The position numbers and the translations under genes are program-made. The notes below the pieces were generated by a model. It was not told the DNA's origin. It saw nothing but the letters and a program-made list of their open reading frames with translations, and did not search any database. This document shows positions 26,866 through 35,610 of a stretch of 64,000 bases of DNA, in pieces (position 1 is the stretch's first letter; each line of letters begins with the position of its first letter). Source of the DNA: Fimbriimonadaceae bacterium. Its GTDB lineage: Bacteria > Armatimonadota > Fimbriimonadia > Fimbriimonadales > Fimbriimonadaceae. The DNA is taken from positions 49,850-113,849 of the forward strand of contig JAIBBE010000001.1 in NCBI GenBank assembly GCA_019694835.1. Direction: 5' to 3'.

Positions 26866-27258
26866 TTACCGACCGATCGGTAAGCGCAATCGCTGACTCG
26901 GAGCCCAGTTTCCGTACACATTGCCCCATCCAGTGAAGTAGATGTTGTCGTAGCTGGTGTTCGTAGGAACGGTGTAGGCGAACCGCGTCTCACCTGCACG
27001 GTTCGTGAACTGGATCGCTGACCAGCGAGTGATACCGACAGAAGTGATGTCCTCCTGAAGGCAAGCGGCGGCGCCGGGGCACCGGTATCCCCACCAATCT
27101 CGAACGACGACCACAACATTGATCCGCTCGCCGCGGGCATATCGCGACTTAGTGGGTGAAATCGCTACGTCGATTTGTTGGGCCATGGATTGGCTGACGG
27201 TGCCGCCGACGAAGGCGAGCGTGAGGGCGGCGAGGGCGAGGTTCTTGTTTCGAATCAT
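26866..27258 (-). CDS. Small secreted Ig-like protein, paralogue C
   Basis: 130 residues with AAGGAG before the ATG. Its signal peptide is almost identical to paralogue A (ending SQSMAQ). The domain has the RYARGERINVVVVVRDWWG strand pair, Cys residues in YRCPGAAACLQE and TNTSYDNIYFTGWGNV, ending RLPIGR. Exact motif promoter at 27320-27343. One of three intact tandem copies. Confidence 0.82.
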   Translation of the reverse strand: MIRNKNLALAALTLAFVGGTVSQSMAQQIDVAISPTKSRYARGERINVVVVVRDWWGYRCPGAAACLQEDITSVGITRWSAIQFTNRAGETRFAYTVPTNTSYDNIYFTGWGNVYGNWAPSQRLRLPIGR

Positions 27259-27319
27259 GACATTACTCCTTGAGTGTTTGGAATTTTGGGGGCCGAACTA
27301 GTCGGTTCACTCAATGAAG

Positions 27320-27343
27320 CGACACACGCCCAGCACCCTTACA
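27320..27343 (-). promoter_or_regulatory. ECF-type promoter motif for Ig-like C
   Basis: Exact GTAAGG-N11-GTGTCG on the minus strand, 61 bases before the ATG at 27258. The predicted 5' end carries a stem AACCGA-CTAG-TTCGG, comparable to hairpins in sister leaders. Confidence 0.7.
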
Positions 27344-27435
27344 AGAGAGATTTGAGAATCTGTCAAGAAATTTCGAAGTCCCCCAAAAAATAGGGCTTGT
27401 TAGGTCGAGATCTAATTCCGTGCTCACCAGAGAGT

Positions 27436-27545
27436 CTAAAGAGGCCGGCTTGCTGCGCTTCCGAGCTTGCCAGCACGCCGAAGACCCGCGATCAGATCTC
27501 TTGCCACTGACCAAGTGCAGGCCGAATGCGGGCTTCAGAACGTAA
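27436..27545 (-). pseudogene. Decayed duplicate of the anti-sigma gene 3' end
   Basis: The minus strand reads DLIAGLRRAGKLGSAASRPL followed by a stop at 27436-27438, aligning with the anti-sigma C-terminus GQIAGLRGLVSKLVKDKKP-stop. Upstream bases also align (CTGCACTTGGTCAGTGGC versus CTGCACTGGTTGACAAG) with a small deletion. It sits just ahead of Ig-like C, as the real anti-sigma sits ahead of Ig-like A, so the duplicated unit was the anti-sigma 3' end plus an Ig-like gene. Confidence 0.65.
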
Positions 27546-27724
27546 GATCCAGCGAACATGTCACGGTGAAGCTCGGAATTCTTAGCCTCTTTCAGTCCCG
27601 GGGAGCTACGGTCGAACCTGCTGGGAACAGGTCCCGGTTGATTGGACTCAGTCCACGAAGCGATGTCCCTGAAGCTGACCGGGCGCGGCTCGATCAACGG
27701 GCTCGCGCCTTGGGGTCGCTTGAA

Positions 27725-28027
27725 CTAAGGGGTACCCTGCAGCCAATCTTGGACTATGGCCCAAGCGGCAGGGTTTAGCTCATGATTAGAGCGGGAATGG
27801 GGAACGGCCCAGTTGCTGATGCTTCGGACCAAGATGTACTCGTTAGGCCACACCGACCCATTCGAGAAACGATGACCCCAGCCATCGCGGCCCATGATCA
27901 CAACACTGTTCCATTCAGTATGGACATACCGTGCCTTGTTTGGCGACAGAGCAGCAGCTTGGCTCGCAGTACTGGCAACGAAAGCCAGTGCGAGAACGAC
28001 GAGAGCGAGGTCCTTTTTTTGAATCAT
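27725..28027 (-). pseudogene. Degenerate Ig-like paralogue B
   Basis: Begins like its sisters (AAGGAG, then MIQKKDLALVVLALAF with an Ala-rich signal end) and keeps RDGWGHRF, NEYILVRSISNWA, but shortened internally and diverging after SNWA; the TSYDNIYxTG block is missing. About 100 residues instead of 130. Probably a decaying copy. Confidence 0.65.
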
Positions 28028-28084
28028 GTCTTACTCCTTGAGTCTTGATAACCCCTTGTCGAGCGGCTCGACTACTTACTTAGG

Positions 28085-28108
28085 CACGGCGTACCACGAA
28101 CCTTCACA
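28085..28108 (-). promoter_or_regulatory. Degenerate copy of the ECF-type promoter motif (Ig-like B)
   Basis: Aligned by position to the sister leaders but both halves are altered (GTGAAG...GCCGTG). Decay of the promoter together with its gene supports the motif being functional in the intact copies. A leader stem GTCGAG-CCG-CTCGAC is retained downstream. Confidence 0.4.
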
Positions 28109-28170
28109 GTAGACTAGCCATTCAAAGTGTTTGGGAAATCCCAAAGGTGACCTGCTTCGGGAGCGAATGG

Positions 28171-28199
28171 GCTGGGCCGAAGGCGAGCTTCAGCCCAGC
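28171..28199 (-). terminator. Conserved hairpin downstream of Ig-like A
   Basis: GCTGGGC...GCCCAGC inverted repeat 25 bases after the stop at 28224; same element as at 26813-26839. Confidence 0.5.
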
Positions 28200-28223
28200 C
28201 ACAGTGTGTGGCCTCAGTTCTAA

Positions 28224-28616
28224 TCAGCGACCGATCGGCAGTCGCATGCTCGGGCTTGCATACCAGTACCCGTATACATTGCCGTAACCGGTAAAGTAAA
28301 TGTTGTCGTAGCTGGTGTTCGTCGGAACGGTATAGGCGAACCGCGCCTCACCGGCGTAGTTCGTATACTGCGTGTTAGACCAGTTGCTGATGCCGCGTGA
28401 AGAGATGTACTCGTTGAGGCAAGCGGCGGCACCGGGGCACCGGTTTCCCCACCAATCGCGAACGACAACCACCACGCTGATTCGCTCGCCCCGAGCATAG
28501 CGCGACTTGGCGGGCGAAATCGCCACCTGAACTGACTGCGCCATCGACTGGCTGACGGTGCCGCCGACGAAGGCGAGCGTGAGGGCGGCGAGGGCGAGGT
28601 TCTTGTTTCGAATCAT
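28224..28616 (-). CDS. Small secreted Ig-like protein, paralogue A
   Basis: 130 residues from the ATG at 28616 (AAGGAG upstream); the longer frame to 28688 would run into the promoter. Signal peptide identical over most of its length to paralogue C. Ig-like domain with RYARGERISVVVVVRDWWG, CPGAAACLNEYIS and TNTSYDNIYFTGYGNV, ending RLPIGR. First of the array after the anti-sigma gene. Confidence 0.82.
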   Translation of the reverse strand: MIRNKNLALAALTLAFVGGTVSQSMAQSVQVAISPAKSRYARGERISVVVVVRDWWGNRCPGAAACLNEYISSRGISNWSNTQYTNYAGEARFAYTVPTNTSYDNIYFTGYGNVYGYWYASPSMRLPIGR

Positions 28617-28676
28617 GACATTACTCCTTGAGTGTTTGGTATTTAGTAGCCGAACTGTTCGGCTCACCCAATGAAG

Positions 28677-28700
28677 CGACACGCCCACAGCACTCTTACA
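28677..28700 (-). promoter_or_regulatory. ECF-type promoter motif for Ig-like A
   Basis: Exact GTAAGA-N11-GTGTCG on the minus strand, 60 bases before the ATG. Just downstream, around the expected transcript 5' end, is a stem AGCCGA-ACAGT-TCGGCT. Confidence 0.72.
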
Positions 28701-28786
28701 AGAGTAATTGAAAAATTCCGAAAAAATGTGAATGCCCCAGAACAGGCTTGTCTCGCCGAGCGGCGAGTCTGTGATCGCCAGAAAGT

Positions 28787-29995
28787 CTAGCGCGACGGCT
28801 TCTTGTCTTTCACGAGCTTGCTTACCAGTCCCCGAAGGCCAGCAATCTGACCTCTCAAATAGTCCTTGACGGCCGGTTGGATAGTCTCACTCTTGTCAAC
28901 CAGTGCAGACCCTTCGTCATACAGTCCAAACCTAAGCAGGAGATCAACCCGTTCGTCGTCCGTTCGCGCTTTCTTTAGGGCTTGGTTTAACTCCGACTCC
29001 TCTTTCTTAGATATGGTCATGAACGCAAACGAGCGAGAACGCTTATTGTTGTTAGCATCGCTGATTGTCCAGGTGTAGGCCTTACCGGGCTTCAGATTAA
29101 TCGTTACGGGGAGGGTGAAGCCCTGTCCTTGGATGCTTGGCTCATCGTGTAGCGCGATTCCGCCAATCGTTTGAAGTGTCAACTTCCATCTTGGCGCGTC
29201 GCCAGCCCAAGACAGAACTACGCCCTTTGGCCTCACCCTTGTGTTCCAGCCAGATAGGGCAACAATGGTCAAGTCATCCTCGCTACCACCGACGCCCTTC
29301 ACCGAGTCTGGGACTGCAAGCTCAGGGTGTAGTTTGTAGACTGTGCCTTGGATTTCGGGAAGAGCAGGTTCTGAACGGAGCGGGGTCGGCTTCGTTACGA
29401 CTTCCGGTGGACGGGAGGCTTCCTTCTGGCCCGCGCTGGTTTTCGGCTGCTCTTGTTCGGTGTTCGCCTTCGCCAGCTCCTCGTTCAGTCGCGCATTCTC
29501 CTTGGTAGCCTTCTCATTAAGTTGAACCTGTGCCTTGACCTGCGCATCCAGTTCGACGACCCGTTCATTCGCTGCATCCAGCTTCTGACGAATGTCCTCG
29601 AGTTCGTTACGAAGATCCTCGCCTTTTTCAGGCGGGGCAGGCGTGGGACTGGGCCGGGTGAGCACGTACGTGGCGGCCGACGCGAGCGCGGCAAGAGCCA
29701 CCGCGGCAAGGAGCCACTTGAACGAAATCACCGGCGGTCGAAGCGGAATCGAGGTCGGCGGTGGTTGCGGGGCACTTTGACGGGCCAGCGACTCCGACTT
29801 TTCTAACTCTAGCTGGAGCTGAAAGTCGGCCAGGTCTTGACGAGCTTCGGGGGATGAAGTCAGAAATGCCTCGAACTCCAATCGCTCGTTCGAATCCATC
29901 GTGCCGTCGACGTATCGCGCCATTTCCTCTGGTGTCAGATCCACCGCTGAGCCCTCGGTTTCTTCGAGAAAACTCTGTAGCTGCTCGCGGCTCAT
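28787..29995 (-). CDS. Membrane-bound anti-sigma factor
   Basis: 402 residues. The cytoplasmic N-terminus (about 1-70; EEMARYVDGTMDSNERLEFEAFL, SSPEARQDL) resembles anti-sigma ASD/zinc-finger domains but lacks the zinc Cys/His. One membrane helix follows (about 94-112), then a coiled coil (about 125-180), a Pro-rich linker and an extracytoplasmic beta domain with a helical tail. Its ATG overlaps the sigma stop (ATGA), the usual sigma/anti-sigma arrangement. Presumably holds the sigma factor inactive until an envelope signal arrives, perhaps through proteolysis. Confidence 0.82.
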   Translation of the reverse strand: MSREQLQSFLEETEGSAVDLTPEEMARYVDGTMDSNERLEFEAFLTSSPEARQDLADFQLQLELEKSESLARQSAPQPPPTSIPLRPPVISFKWLLAAVALAALASAATYVLTRPSPTPAPPEKGEDLRNELEDIRQKLDAANERVVELDAQVKAQVQLNEKATKENARLNEELAKANTEQEQPKTSAGQKEASRPPEVVTKPTPLRSEPALPEIQGTVYKLHPELAVPDSVKGVGGSEDDLTIVALSGWNTRVRPKGVVLSWAGDAPRWKLTLQTIGGIALHDEPSIQGQGFTLPVTINLKPGKAYTWTISDANNNKRSRSFAFMTISKKEESELNQALKKARTDDERVDLLLRFGLYDEGSALVDKSETIQPAVKDYLRGQIAGLRGLVSKLVKDKKPSR

Positions 29996-31059
29996 CTCGC
30001 CCCCATTGCTTCAGCGAGGAACGGAGCGAGCGTGGTTAGCAGCTGGTGCTTTGCACGATTTCGAAGGACTTGGAGGTAATTAACTGTTATCCCGAGTTTC
30101 TCGGCGATCGTGTTTTCCCCGACTGGCAGGTCGACCTCTGTTATAGGAGGCGGTGGCGGCCAATCCGTAATCGCCTCTGCCAATGCCTCTCGTGGATTCG
30201 GATGGAGTTTCTCAAGCAAGTCCTCGTCCATCTTCAACAGGACGGACGCCCTCATCCTCGGGGGCAGAGCGATAATGTGTCCCCAACAAACGGTCAGGTC
30301 AGTTTCTGGGTCAGATTCTCTGACATAGGGTCCACCGTCCTCGGGAGGTAGTGGGCCTACCGTGTCCGGAACAGGCACCATCGGAGCGAGGTACGACAGA
30401 AGGGCAGATCGGGTAATCGGTCGGCCGAGCCAGTTGAGCAAGCGGCCGATCAAGAGTTTTGTCGAGACTTGATGAGGATTTACCCCGTCGAGTCCCTTCG
30501 CCCCGTACATGAAGTCACTGAGACGCGAATTGAGGTCAGCTAAGTCATGATCAGTTGCCGGATCCAAACGAGCCTGCGACCTGAGCCCGACCACGGACGC
30601 GCCAGCCCGGTCCCACTGCTCGATTGGGTCAGTTTCGTTGGGCCGTTTTAGCACTGCATTGAGGCGTTTCGCGAGCCTCCGCTCGGGAGACTCCCTGCGA
30701 TCCATCATGAGATGGTCGAGCGCCTTGTACGCATAACTTGTGGCAGCGGATGGGTCCAGGTCCCGCGTCTGAATGATCTCGTGGATCCGAACGACGACGT
30801 CGCTGGCCAGGTCTTCTGAGTCTTCGTGAGAAAACCCGCGCCAACGGGCACGCGAATACAGCTTCCCACGAAGTGACTGATAGTATTCGTGCTCCTGGAA
30901 GGTACCGATAGCTGCTTGACCCCTTGTGTTCCTCGCGTCCGCCCTTGCTGGCGGTTGTCCGCGGGTGGCAGGACGCCATCCTATTGTATCAACATTCGCG
31001 ACTGCGCGCCACGGGAATTTTCCCGTGTGCCTCCATTGTGCCTGGACTGGGTCGCGCAT
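29992..31059 (-). CDS. ECF-like RNA polymerase sigma factor
   Basis: 355 residues from the ATG at 31059 (a GTG at 31065 is also possible). The first ~55 residues have no homology I can see. Region 2 follows (YYQSLRGKLYSRARWRG, FSHEDSEDLASDVVVRIHE, YAYKALDHLMMDRR), then a long linker, and region 4 near the C-terminus (ALPPRMRASVLLKM... NTIAEKLGITVNYLQVLRNR). Longer than typical ECF sigma factors (~190 residues), so an unusual group. Its own promoter motif ends only about 20 bases before the ATG, so the mRNA is nearly leaderless. Predicted to drive the GTAAGR-N11-GTGYCG promoters of this locus. Confidence 0.8.
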   Translation of the reverse strand: MRDPVQAQWRHTGKFPWRAVANVDTIGWRPATRGQPPARADARNTRGQAAIGTFQEHEYYQSLRGKLYSRARWRGFSHEDSEDLASDVVVRIHEIIQTRDLDPSAATSYAYKALDHLMMDRRESPERRLAKRLNAVLKRPNETDPIEQWDRAGASVVGLRSQARLDPATDHDLADLNSRLSDFMYGAKGLDGVNPHQVSTKLLIGRLLNWLGRPITRSALLSYLAPMVPVPDTVGPLPPEDGGPYVRESDPETDLTVCWGHIIALPPRMRASVLLKMDEDLLEKLHPNPREALAEAITDWPPPPPITEVDLPVGENTIAEKLGITVNYLQVLRNRAKHQLLTTLAPFLAEAMGAR

Positions 31060-31078
31060 GTTCACCGAAGAGATAAGA

Positions 31079-31102
31079 CGACACGGTTGCGACTACCTTA
31101 CT
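31079..31102 (-). promoter_or_regulatory. ECF-type promoter motif for the sigma/anti-sigma operon
   Basis: Exact GTAAGG-N11-GTGTCG on the minus strand pointing at the sigma gene, which implies positive autoregulation. Back-to-back with the plus-strand copy at 31169-31192. Confidence 0.7.
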
Positions 31103-31168
31103 GGCGCAAGCTGGTCGGCTGCTCCCTTGGCGGCATCGCAAGTGCTCGTGAGAGCCGAGTCAAGGAAT

Positions 31169-31192
31169 TGTAAGGGCACCTGAGGCGTGCCG
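31169..31192 (+). promoter_or_regulatory. ECF-type promoter motif for the lipoprotein unit
   Basis: Exact GTAAGG-N11-GTGCCG, 37 bases before the ATG at 31230. It shares extra bases with the site at 35903 (GTGCCGTTT and ATGGG). Confidence 0.72.
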
Positions 31193-31229
31193 TTTGAATG
31201 GGCGGACAACCCCTTCAGGAGATTTTTCG

Positions 31230-31739
31230 ATGAAACAGTTCCTTAATCATTCTTTCGGCTCGACTCTGATCCGCACCACCACGCTATGTCTGAGTGCCGC
31301 CATCGTCGCTGGCTGTGGCGGCAATGGCGGCAGCTGTCCGACTGGATTTTTGCCCCAGCCACCATACGCGGCTCCCGAAACGCTGAGTACAGCCGCATAC
31401 ACAGGCAATCTGACCAACCCCGATGCGGCACCCCAATACCGAACCCGGAACATTTCCGTGAGATTTACGCAGAATAGCAACCAGGTTCGAGCCGTCTTCA
31501 CCGTCCGAACCACTGACGGCGAGTACGTCGCGACCACTTCCTACAGCGGCATCATCACAGGCCAGACTCTCTACCTTCAAGCGACGGGTACAACGGGTGA
31601 CAAGATCCCGGGGCACAATCCATGCGAATGCATGACCATGACGCTCGTCAAGGCTGCTGATCGCGATGCATACAATGGCTCTTGGTCAAGCACAAGCTGC
31701 AAGCAAGGTGGCTGGGTCACGATGGGTATTGGTCAATGA
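31230..31739 (+). CDS. Putative lipoprotein
   Basis: 169 residues from the ATG at 31230, preceded by CAGGAG. The signal peptide ends in a lipobox (AIVAGC, Cys ~25), then Gly/Asn and a beta-rich domain with Cys residues near the end (CECMTMTL, TSCKQGGW). No family recognised. First gene of a two-gene unit divergent from the sigma operon and carrying the same promoter motif. Confidence 0.78.
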   Translation: MKQFLNHSFGSTLIRTTTLCLSAAIVAGCGGNGGSCPTGFLPQPPYAAPETLSTAAYTGNLTNPDAAPQYRTRNISVRFTQNSNQVRAVFTVRTTDGEYVATTSYSGIITGQTLYLQATGTTGDKIPGHNPCECMTMTLVKAADRDAYNGSWSSTSCKQGGWVTMGIGQ

Positions 31740-32245
31740 AGACATCTGAGCAGCTTAAGATAGAGAAATCACTAAACCAACTGCCTCTTTGCGTTGACGA
31801 TGCCGAGAAGATGCGTCAAATCATTGAAGAAGCGTTCTTGATGGGCTATCCACCGCAGGTCATTGAGGCGCTCGTTGGAGTGACTGCCGAACTCAAGCAG
31901 GACATGGTCTTGCTTCGCCATCAGACGCGGAAGTTCGCTGGACACATGGCTAGCATCGTAGATTCAGACGTCGAGCAGATGACAGCGGACGACTTTGAAA
32001 AGGCTCTCGATTCCTGCGGCGAAGTGCTTTCATCGGATGAGGGAGCGCATCAGGCGCAACGATCATTCTGGGACAAGTATGACGCTCAGGATCCCGAGTT
32101 TCTTGCTCGCTTCTTTGCGGTAGGAATCATTGCGCAATTGAAGATCATGCCCGTGTTTAAGAGTGGCGAGCTCGATTCCCAAGGGCTTGCCCACAAAGGC
32201 AAGTTCGAGGGGGAAGATGAGGCGGCGCAACCTGACAATCCGTAA
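31736..32245 (+). CDS. Hypothetical cytoplasmic protein
   Basis: 169 residues from the ATG at 31736, which overlaps the lipoprotein stop (ATGA), so translation is coupled. Acidic and helical, no signal peptide or motif recognised. Function unknown; context ties it to the sigma/CHAT locus. Confidence 0.65.
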   Translation: MKTSEQLKIEKSLNQLPLCVDDAEKMRQIIEEAFLMGYPPQVIEALVGVTAELKQDMVLLRHQTRKFAGHMASIVDSDVEQMTADDFEKALDSCGEVLSSDEGAHQAQRSFWDKYDAQDPEFLARFFAVGIIAQLKIMPVFKSGELDSQGLAHKGKFEGEDEAAQPDNP

Positions 32246-32341
32246 GCCCGATTCTCGCGAAAAGGGACATGCGCAGGCCGTCGCCAGCGTGCTCGACGGA
32301 AGCCTCGTACTCCCTATTCGCATCTAGCGTGTGCCCATAAA

Positions 32342-32365
32342 GCCCCTCACCTTTGTGTGAGGGGC
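32342..32365. terminator. Hairpin between convergent genes
   Basis: Perfect GCCCCTCAC-N6-GTGAGGGGC inverted repeat between the ends of the convergent genes 31736 and 32389. No U-tract, so it could act as a bidirectional barrier for both. Confidence 0.55.
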
Positions 32366-32388
32366 CATCGGCAGACGAAGCACTTCAT

Positions 32389-35300
32389 TTAGCTTCCTTC
32401 GTAGACGAATCCCGCCCAGTGGAATGGTCCCATCTTCTTCATCATCTCAAGCTGGGCCTTGCGTAAGGCCTCCGCGTTGTCCGAGCCTTCCTTCACATGC
32501 TTGAAGAACAATGCCATCAACTCAGCAGTCGATTGGTTGGGAACGTTGAAAAGGCTCATCACCACACCTTGGGCACCGGCCGTGCGAAAGGCACGGCGAA
32601 GGCCGAGGACTCCCATCCCCGCCGAGAAGTCGCCTCGGCCTGACTGGCATGCCGAGAGAACCACGAGCCGGGTGCCGCGAAGATTGAGCCGCGCTGCATC
32701 GGCCGCTGTGAGGAGTCCGTCGTACTTACCGTTTTTTCGAAGTTCGTCGGCGTGGTTCGCCCCCGAGAGAACGAGGCCAGAGCGGAACATCGAATCGTCA
32801 GCCTTGGCAAGCTGCGACATGATGGCAGACCTCTTGAAGTCGCCTCTTTTGTCGTCCTTCTCCGTAAAGAAGCCGTGGGCGGAGATGATCAGGTAGCGAG
32901 GCGACTTCAGCTTTAAGAGCTGCTCCTCGGTCGCCATGTCCTTGCGCCAAACCTGGGCGTAGCGCAGCGTCTCGGTCGCCTTGAGCTTCTTGATCTCTTC
33001 CTCGGCGTAGGGCAGAATCTTCCAGTTGCCGTTCTCGTCCAGGCCGTCTCCCCTAGTCTCGCCTGGTTTGGAAGTCGTGGCGAACTGGGCCCTGTTCGGT
33101 TTCACCTTGGCGGCTGAAGGATCCAAGTTGGGATCGATATCGGCCACGATCACCGAACCTTCACCACTTGCTCCACTGGGCCGTAGACCGGGCTCAAGCG
33201 GCGATGGGACGAGCCGGAGAGCCATCTCCTCGATGCGATAGGCGGTACGCTTTCCAGTCTCCGAATTCTTGTCAGGTTTCACGCCCGTCACGAGTCCGGC
33301 AAGCGGTATCTGAGCAATCACACCATCGGCGACCACGTACACGCGGGTCTTGCCCTTGAGGATCTTGTCCAGCGGGCGGAACGTCAGCTCGTCAAGCTTC
33401 GCGAAGATCGCCTCGGCATTACCTAACCCTTCACTGCCATTCATGAGTTCTTGTAGCTCTCGCACTGCCGCCTCAATCGCCGCTTCCGATCCCACCTCAA
33501 TGAAGTGGCTCTTGCCAGCTCCGAGAGTAACGACCGCGAGGTAGTACGGTTTTTCGCGATCGGTGCGTTGATAGAAGTCGACCACCGCTCCGTCGGAGCC
33601 GAGTTTGGCCTGGACCTGTTGCATAGACGGAGGATCGATCTGAAGCTTCTCTCCGAACTTCTCGCGCACAGCGTTGGCATAACGGGCATACGCTGCGTCT
33701 GCGTCGAGCTTTGCCTTACTATGCAACCCCCTGATCCCGTCCGATGTCCTGTCTTGGGGAGGTGACATTATGAGGTCTTGAAATTTCTCCGCACTTTCTT
33801 CACTCCTACCTCGGAGTTCTGTGAGGTTTGGATCTTCCTCCACTAGGCCGTCGAGGCGCCGGATTTGTCCCGTTCGCGTGAGTAGGTGGCGTAGTCCAGT
33901 AAGACTCAGATATTCAGTCTCCATTTTGCGAGTCGGCAGATTTGCAACTGTTGACGTGTGTTCTTGGAACTCGCGATCTACCAGACCCGTGTCCGCGAGA
34001 AATGACCGATGCCTTATTCTGGCGACCTGGAGTCTCAGCCATTGGGTCCAATACTCGTCAGCCTCCTCGGGGCGCCCCATGTTACTCAGACAAATTGCCA
34101 GGTTCTTTACGGACTCCGCAAATTCGGGATCGTCTTCCGACCTGAGGTCTCCCGACATTTCGAGACTTCGTCGAAGATAAGCCAAACCTTCATCCGCGCG
34201 TCCAAGTTCATCTAAGCATAGTCCTATATTGCGCACGACACTAGCTACGATGGGATGTCCCATAGGGAAGATCTCTTCGTACATATTGAGGCTTCGACGA
34301 TAATAGCCCAACGCCTCCTCCCCCCTGCCGATCGCATTGCAGAGGACTCCCAGGTCATTCAATGCTCCAGCCGTGGAGGGGTGGGAGCCACTGAACAGCC
34401 TCTCACGCATCGCCAAGCTCTGCTCCAGAAAGTTCCTAGCTTGATCCCCACTTGCCAGGGTTGTCAGGCAGGAACCGATATTTCCGAGAGAACCTGCGAC
34501 TTCAGGGTGGTCTTTTCCGCGAAAGAGCCTTTCCCATAAAGCCAGGCTCTGCCTAAAGTAATACTGCGCATCGCCGTCGCGACCCAGTCCCCTTAGACAT
34601 TGTCCGATGTTGTTCATGGAACTTGCTAGATGGGGGTGAAGATCGCCAAAAAGAATTCGACGCATATTAAGGGCTTGCTCGTGGAGCACCAGCGCTTCAT
34701 CGGGACGCCCAAGGTTTCGCAAGCTAATGCCGGCATTGTCTAAGGAAGAGGCTAAGTCAGGGTGATGGCGCCCATAGAATCGGCGAGACATCTCTATGCT
34801 TTGAGAAAAGGACTTTTGGGCTTCATTGTGGCGCCCGCGGCTTGCCATACAAATGCCGACCGACATCAAGGATGCAATGAGGTCAGGGTGATCATGCCTA
34901 TACAATCTGCCACGCATTGCCAAACTGTCCTGGGCAAGTTCAAGCGCCTCTTCTGTACGTCCAACATTATTAAGCGCAAGGGCATATCCATTCAACGCTG
35001 CCGCGAGTTGCGGGTGATCATTCGGATACAGGCGTTCGCACATTCGAAGAGCTCTTTCAGAGTACTGAAGGGCCTTATCTATAGATCCAAGCATGGCGTA
35101 ACACTGCGCAACGTTGTTTAATGATATAGCCGTTTCTCGATGATCCTGCAACAGATGCTCCCGTATCGCGAGGCTCTGCTCAAGGTGCTCCAGACCAGCC
35201 TTCGCCTGTCCGCTCATAACCAGAATTCGGCCAACCTGATTTAGCGCATTGGCAGCTAGTGTATTATCGGCAACAAAGAGCCTCCTGGCCATAGCCAGTG

Positions 35301-35610
35301 CCTGATTGGCGTACCGTGATGCTGCTGCAAGGTCATTTAGTGCAAGATGAATCTCCGACAATGCATTGAGCCCGATGAGGCGGCGATCCGAATCGCCAGA
35401 AGGTATCTGGCCGAGGAACTTCTCTATCACAGGTCGAGCCTTTGTGTACTCCCGCCCGATCATTAGCCTTTCGAACTCTTTCTCGAGCTTAGCAAGTTCG
35501 TTCTCCCGTTCAGGTTGGTCCAGGATTGGGAGAGTGGCAGCCAGTGGTATTAGCGAAGCCTGACAGAGTCCAGTGACAGCGAATGCGAGCATGACGAGGG
35601 GGAACTTCAT
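32389..35610 (-). CDS. Secreted TPR-CHAT caspase-like protein 2
   Basis: 1073 residues from the ATG at 35610, with a signal peptide (MKFPLVMLAFAVTGL...). About ten divergent TPR units of kinesin-light-chain type (for example ALNMRRILFGDLHPHLASSM), less repetitive than protein 1. The C-terminal CHAT domain is nearly identical to protein 1, with His912 (IISAHGFF) and Cys988 (LSACQSGRG). A TATAAT at 35675-35680 (minus) suggests a housekeeping promoter; the sigma-locus motif is not seen here. Shared effector domain with different TPRs suggests the two recognise different partners. Confidence 0.9.
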   Translation of the reverse strand: MKFPLVMLAFAVTGLCQASLIPLAATLPILDQPERENELAKLEKEFERLMIGREYTKARPVIEKFLGQIPSGDSDRRLIGLNALSEIHLALNDLAAASRYANQALAMARRLFVADNTLAANALNQVGRILVMSGQAKAGLEHLEQSLAIREHLLQDHRETAISLNNVAQCYAMLGSIDKALQYSERALRMCERLYPNDHPQLAAALNGYALALNNVGRTEEALELAQDSLAMRGRLYRHDHPDLIASLMSVGICMASRGRHNEAQKSFSQSIEMSRRFYGRHHPDLASSLDNAGISLRNLGRPDEALVLHEQALNMRRILFGDLHPHLASSMNNIGQCLRGLGRDGDAQYYFRQSLALWERLFRGKDHPEVAGSLGNIGSCLTTLASGDQARNFLEQSLAMRERLFSGSHPSTAGALNDLGVLCNAIGRGEEALGYYRRSLNMYEEIFPMGHPIVASVVRNIGLCLDELGRADEGLAYLRRSLEMSGDLRSEDDPEFAESVKNLAICLSNMGRPEEADEYWTQWLRLQVARIRHRSFLADTGLVDREFQEHTSTVANLPTRKMETEYLSLTGLRHLLTRTGQIRRLDGLVEEDPNLTELRGRSEESAEKFQDLIMSPPQDRTSDGIRGLHSKAKLDADAAYARYANAVREKFGEKLQIDPPSMQQVQAKLGSDGAVVDFYQRTDREKPYYLAVVTLGAGKSHFIEVGSEAAIEAAVRELQELMNGSEGLGNAEAIFAKLDELTFRPLDKILKGKTRVYVVADGVIAQIPLAGLVTGVKPDKNSETGKRTAYRIEEMALRLVPSPLEPGLRPSGASGEGSVIVADIDPNLDPSAAKVKPNRAQFATTSKPGETRGDGLDENGNWKILPYAEEEIKKLKATETLRYAQVWRKDMATEEQLLKLKSPRYLIISAHGFFTEKDDKRGDFKRSAIMSQLAKADDSMFRSGLVLSGANHADELRKNGKYDGLLTAADAARLNLRGTRLVVLSACQSGRGDFSAGMGVLGLRRAFRTAGAQGVVMSLFNVPNQSTAELMALFFKHVKEGSDNAEALRKAQLEMMKKMGPFHWAGFVYEGS
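32395..33618. repeat. 1.2-kb duplication, copy B (CHAT domain)
   Basis: Partner of 21663-22893. Differences are scattered and often synonymous, with a hypervariable patch around 33075-33110 (residues after DIDPNL). Confidence 0.85.
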
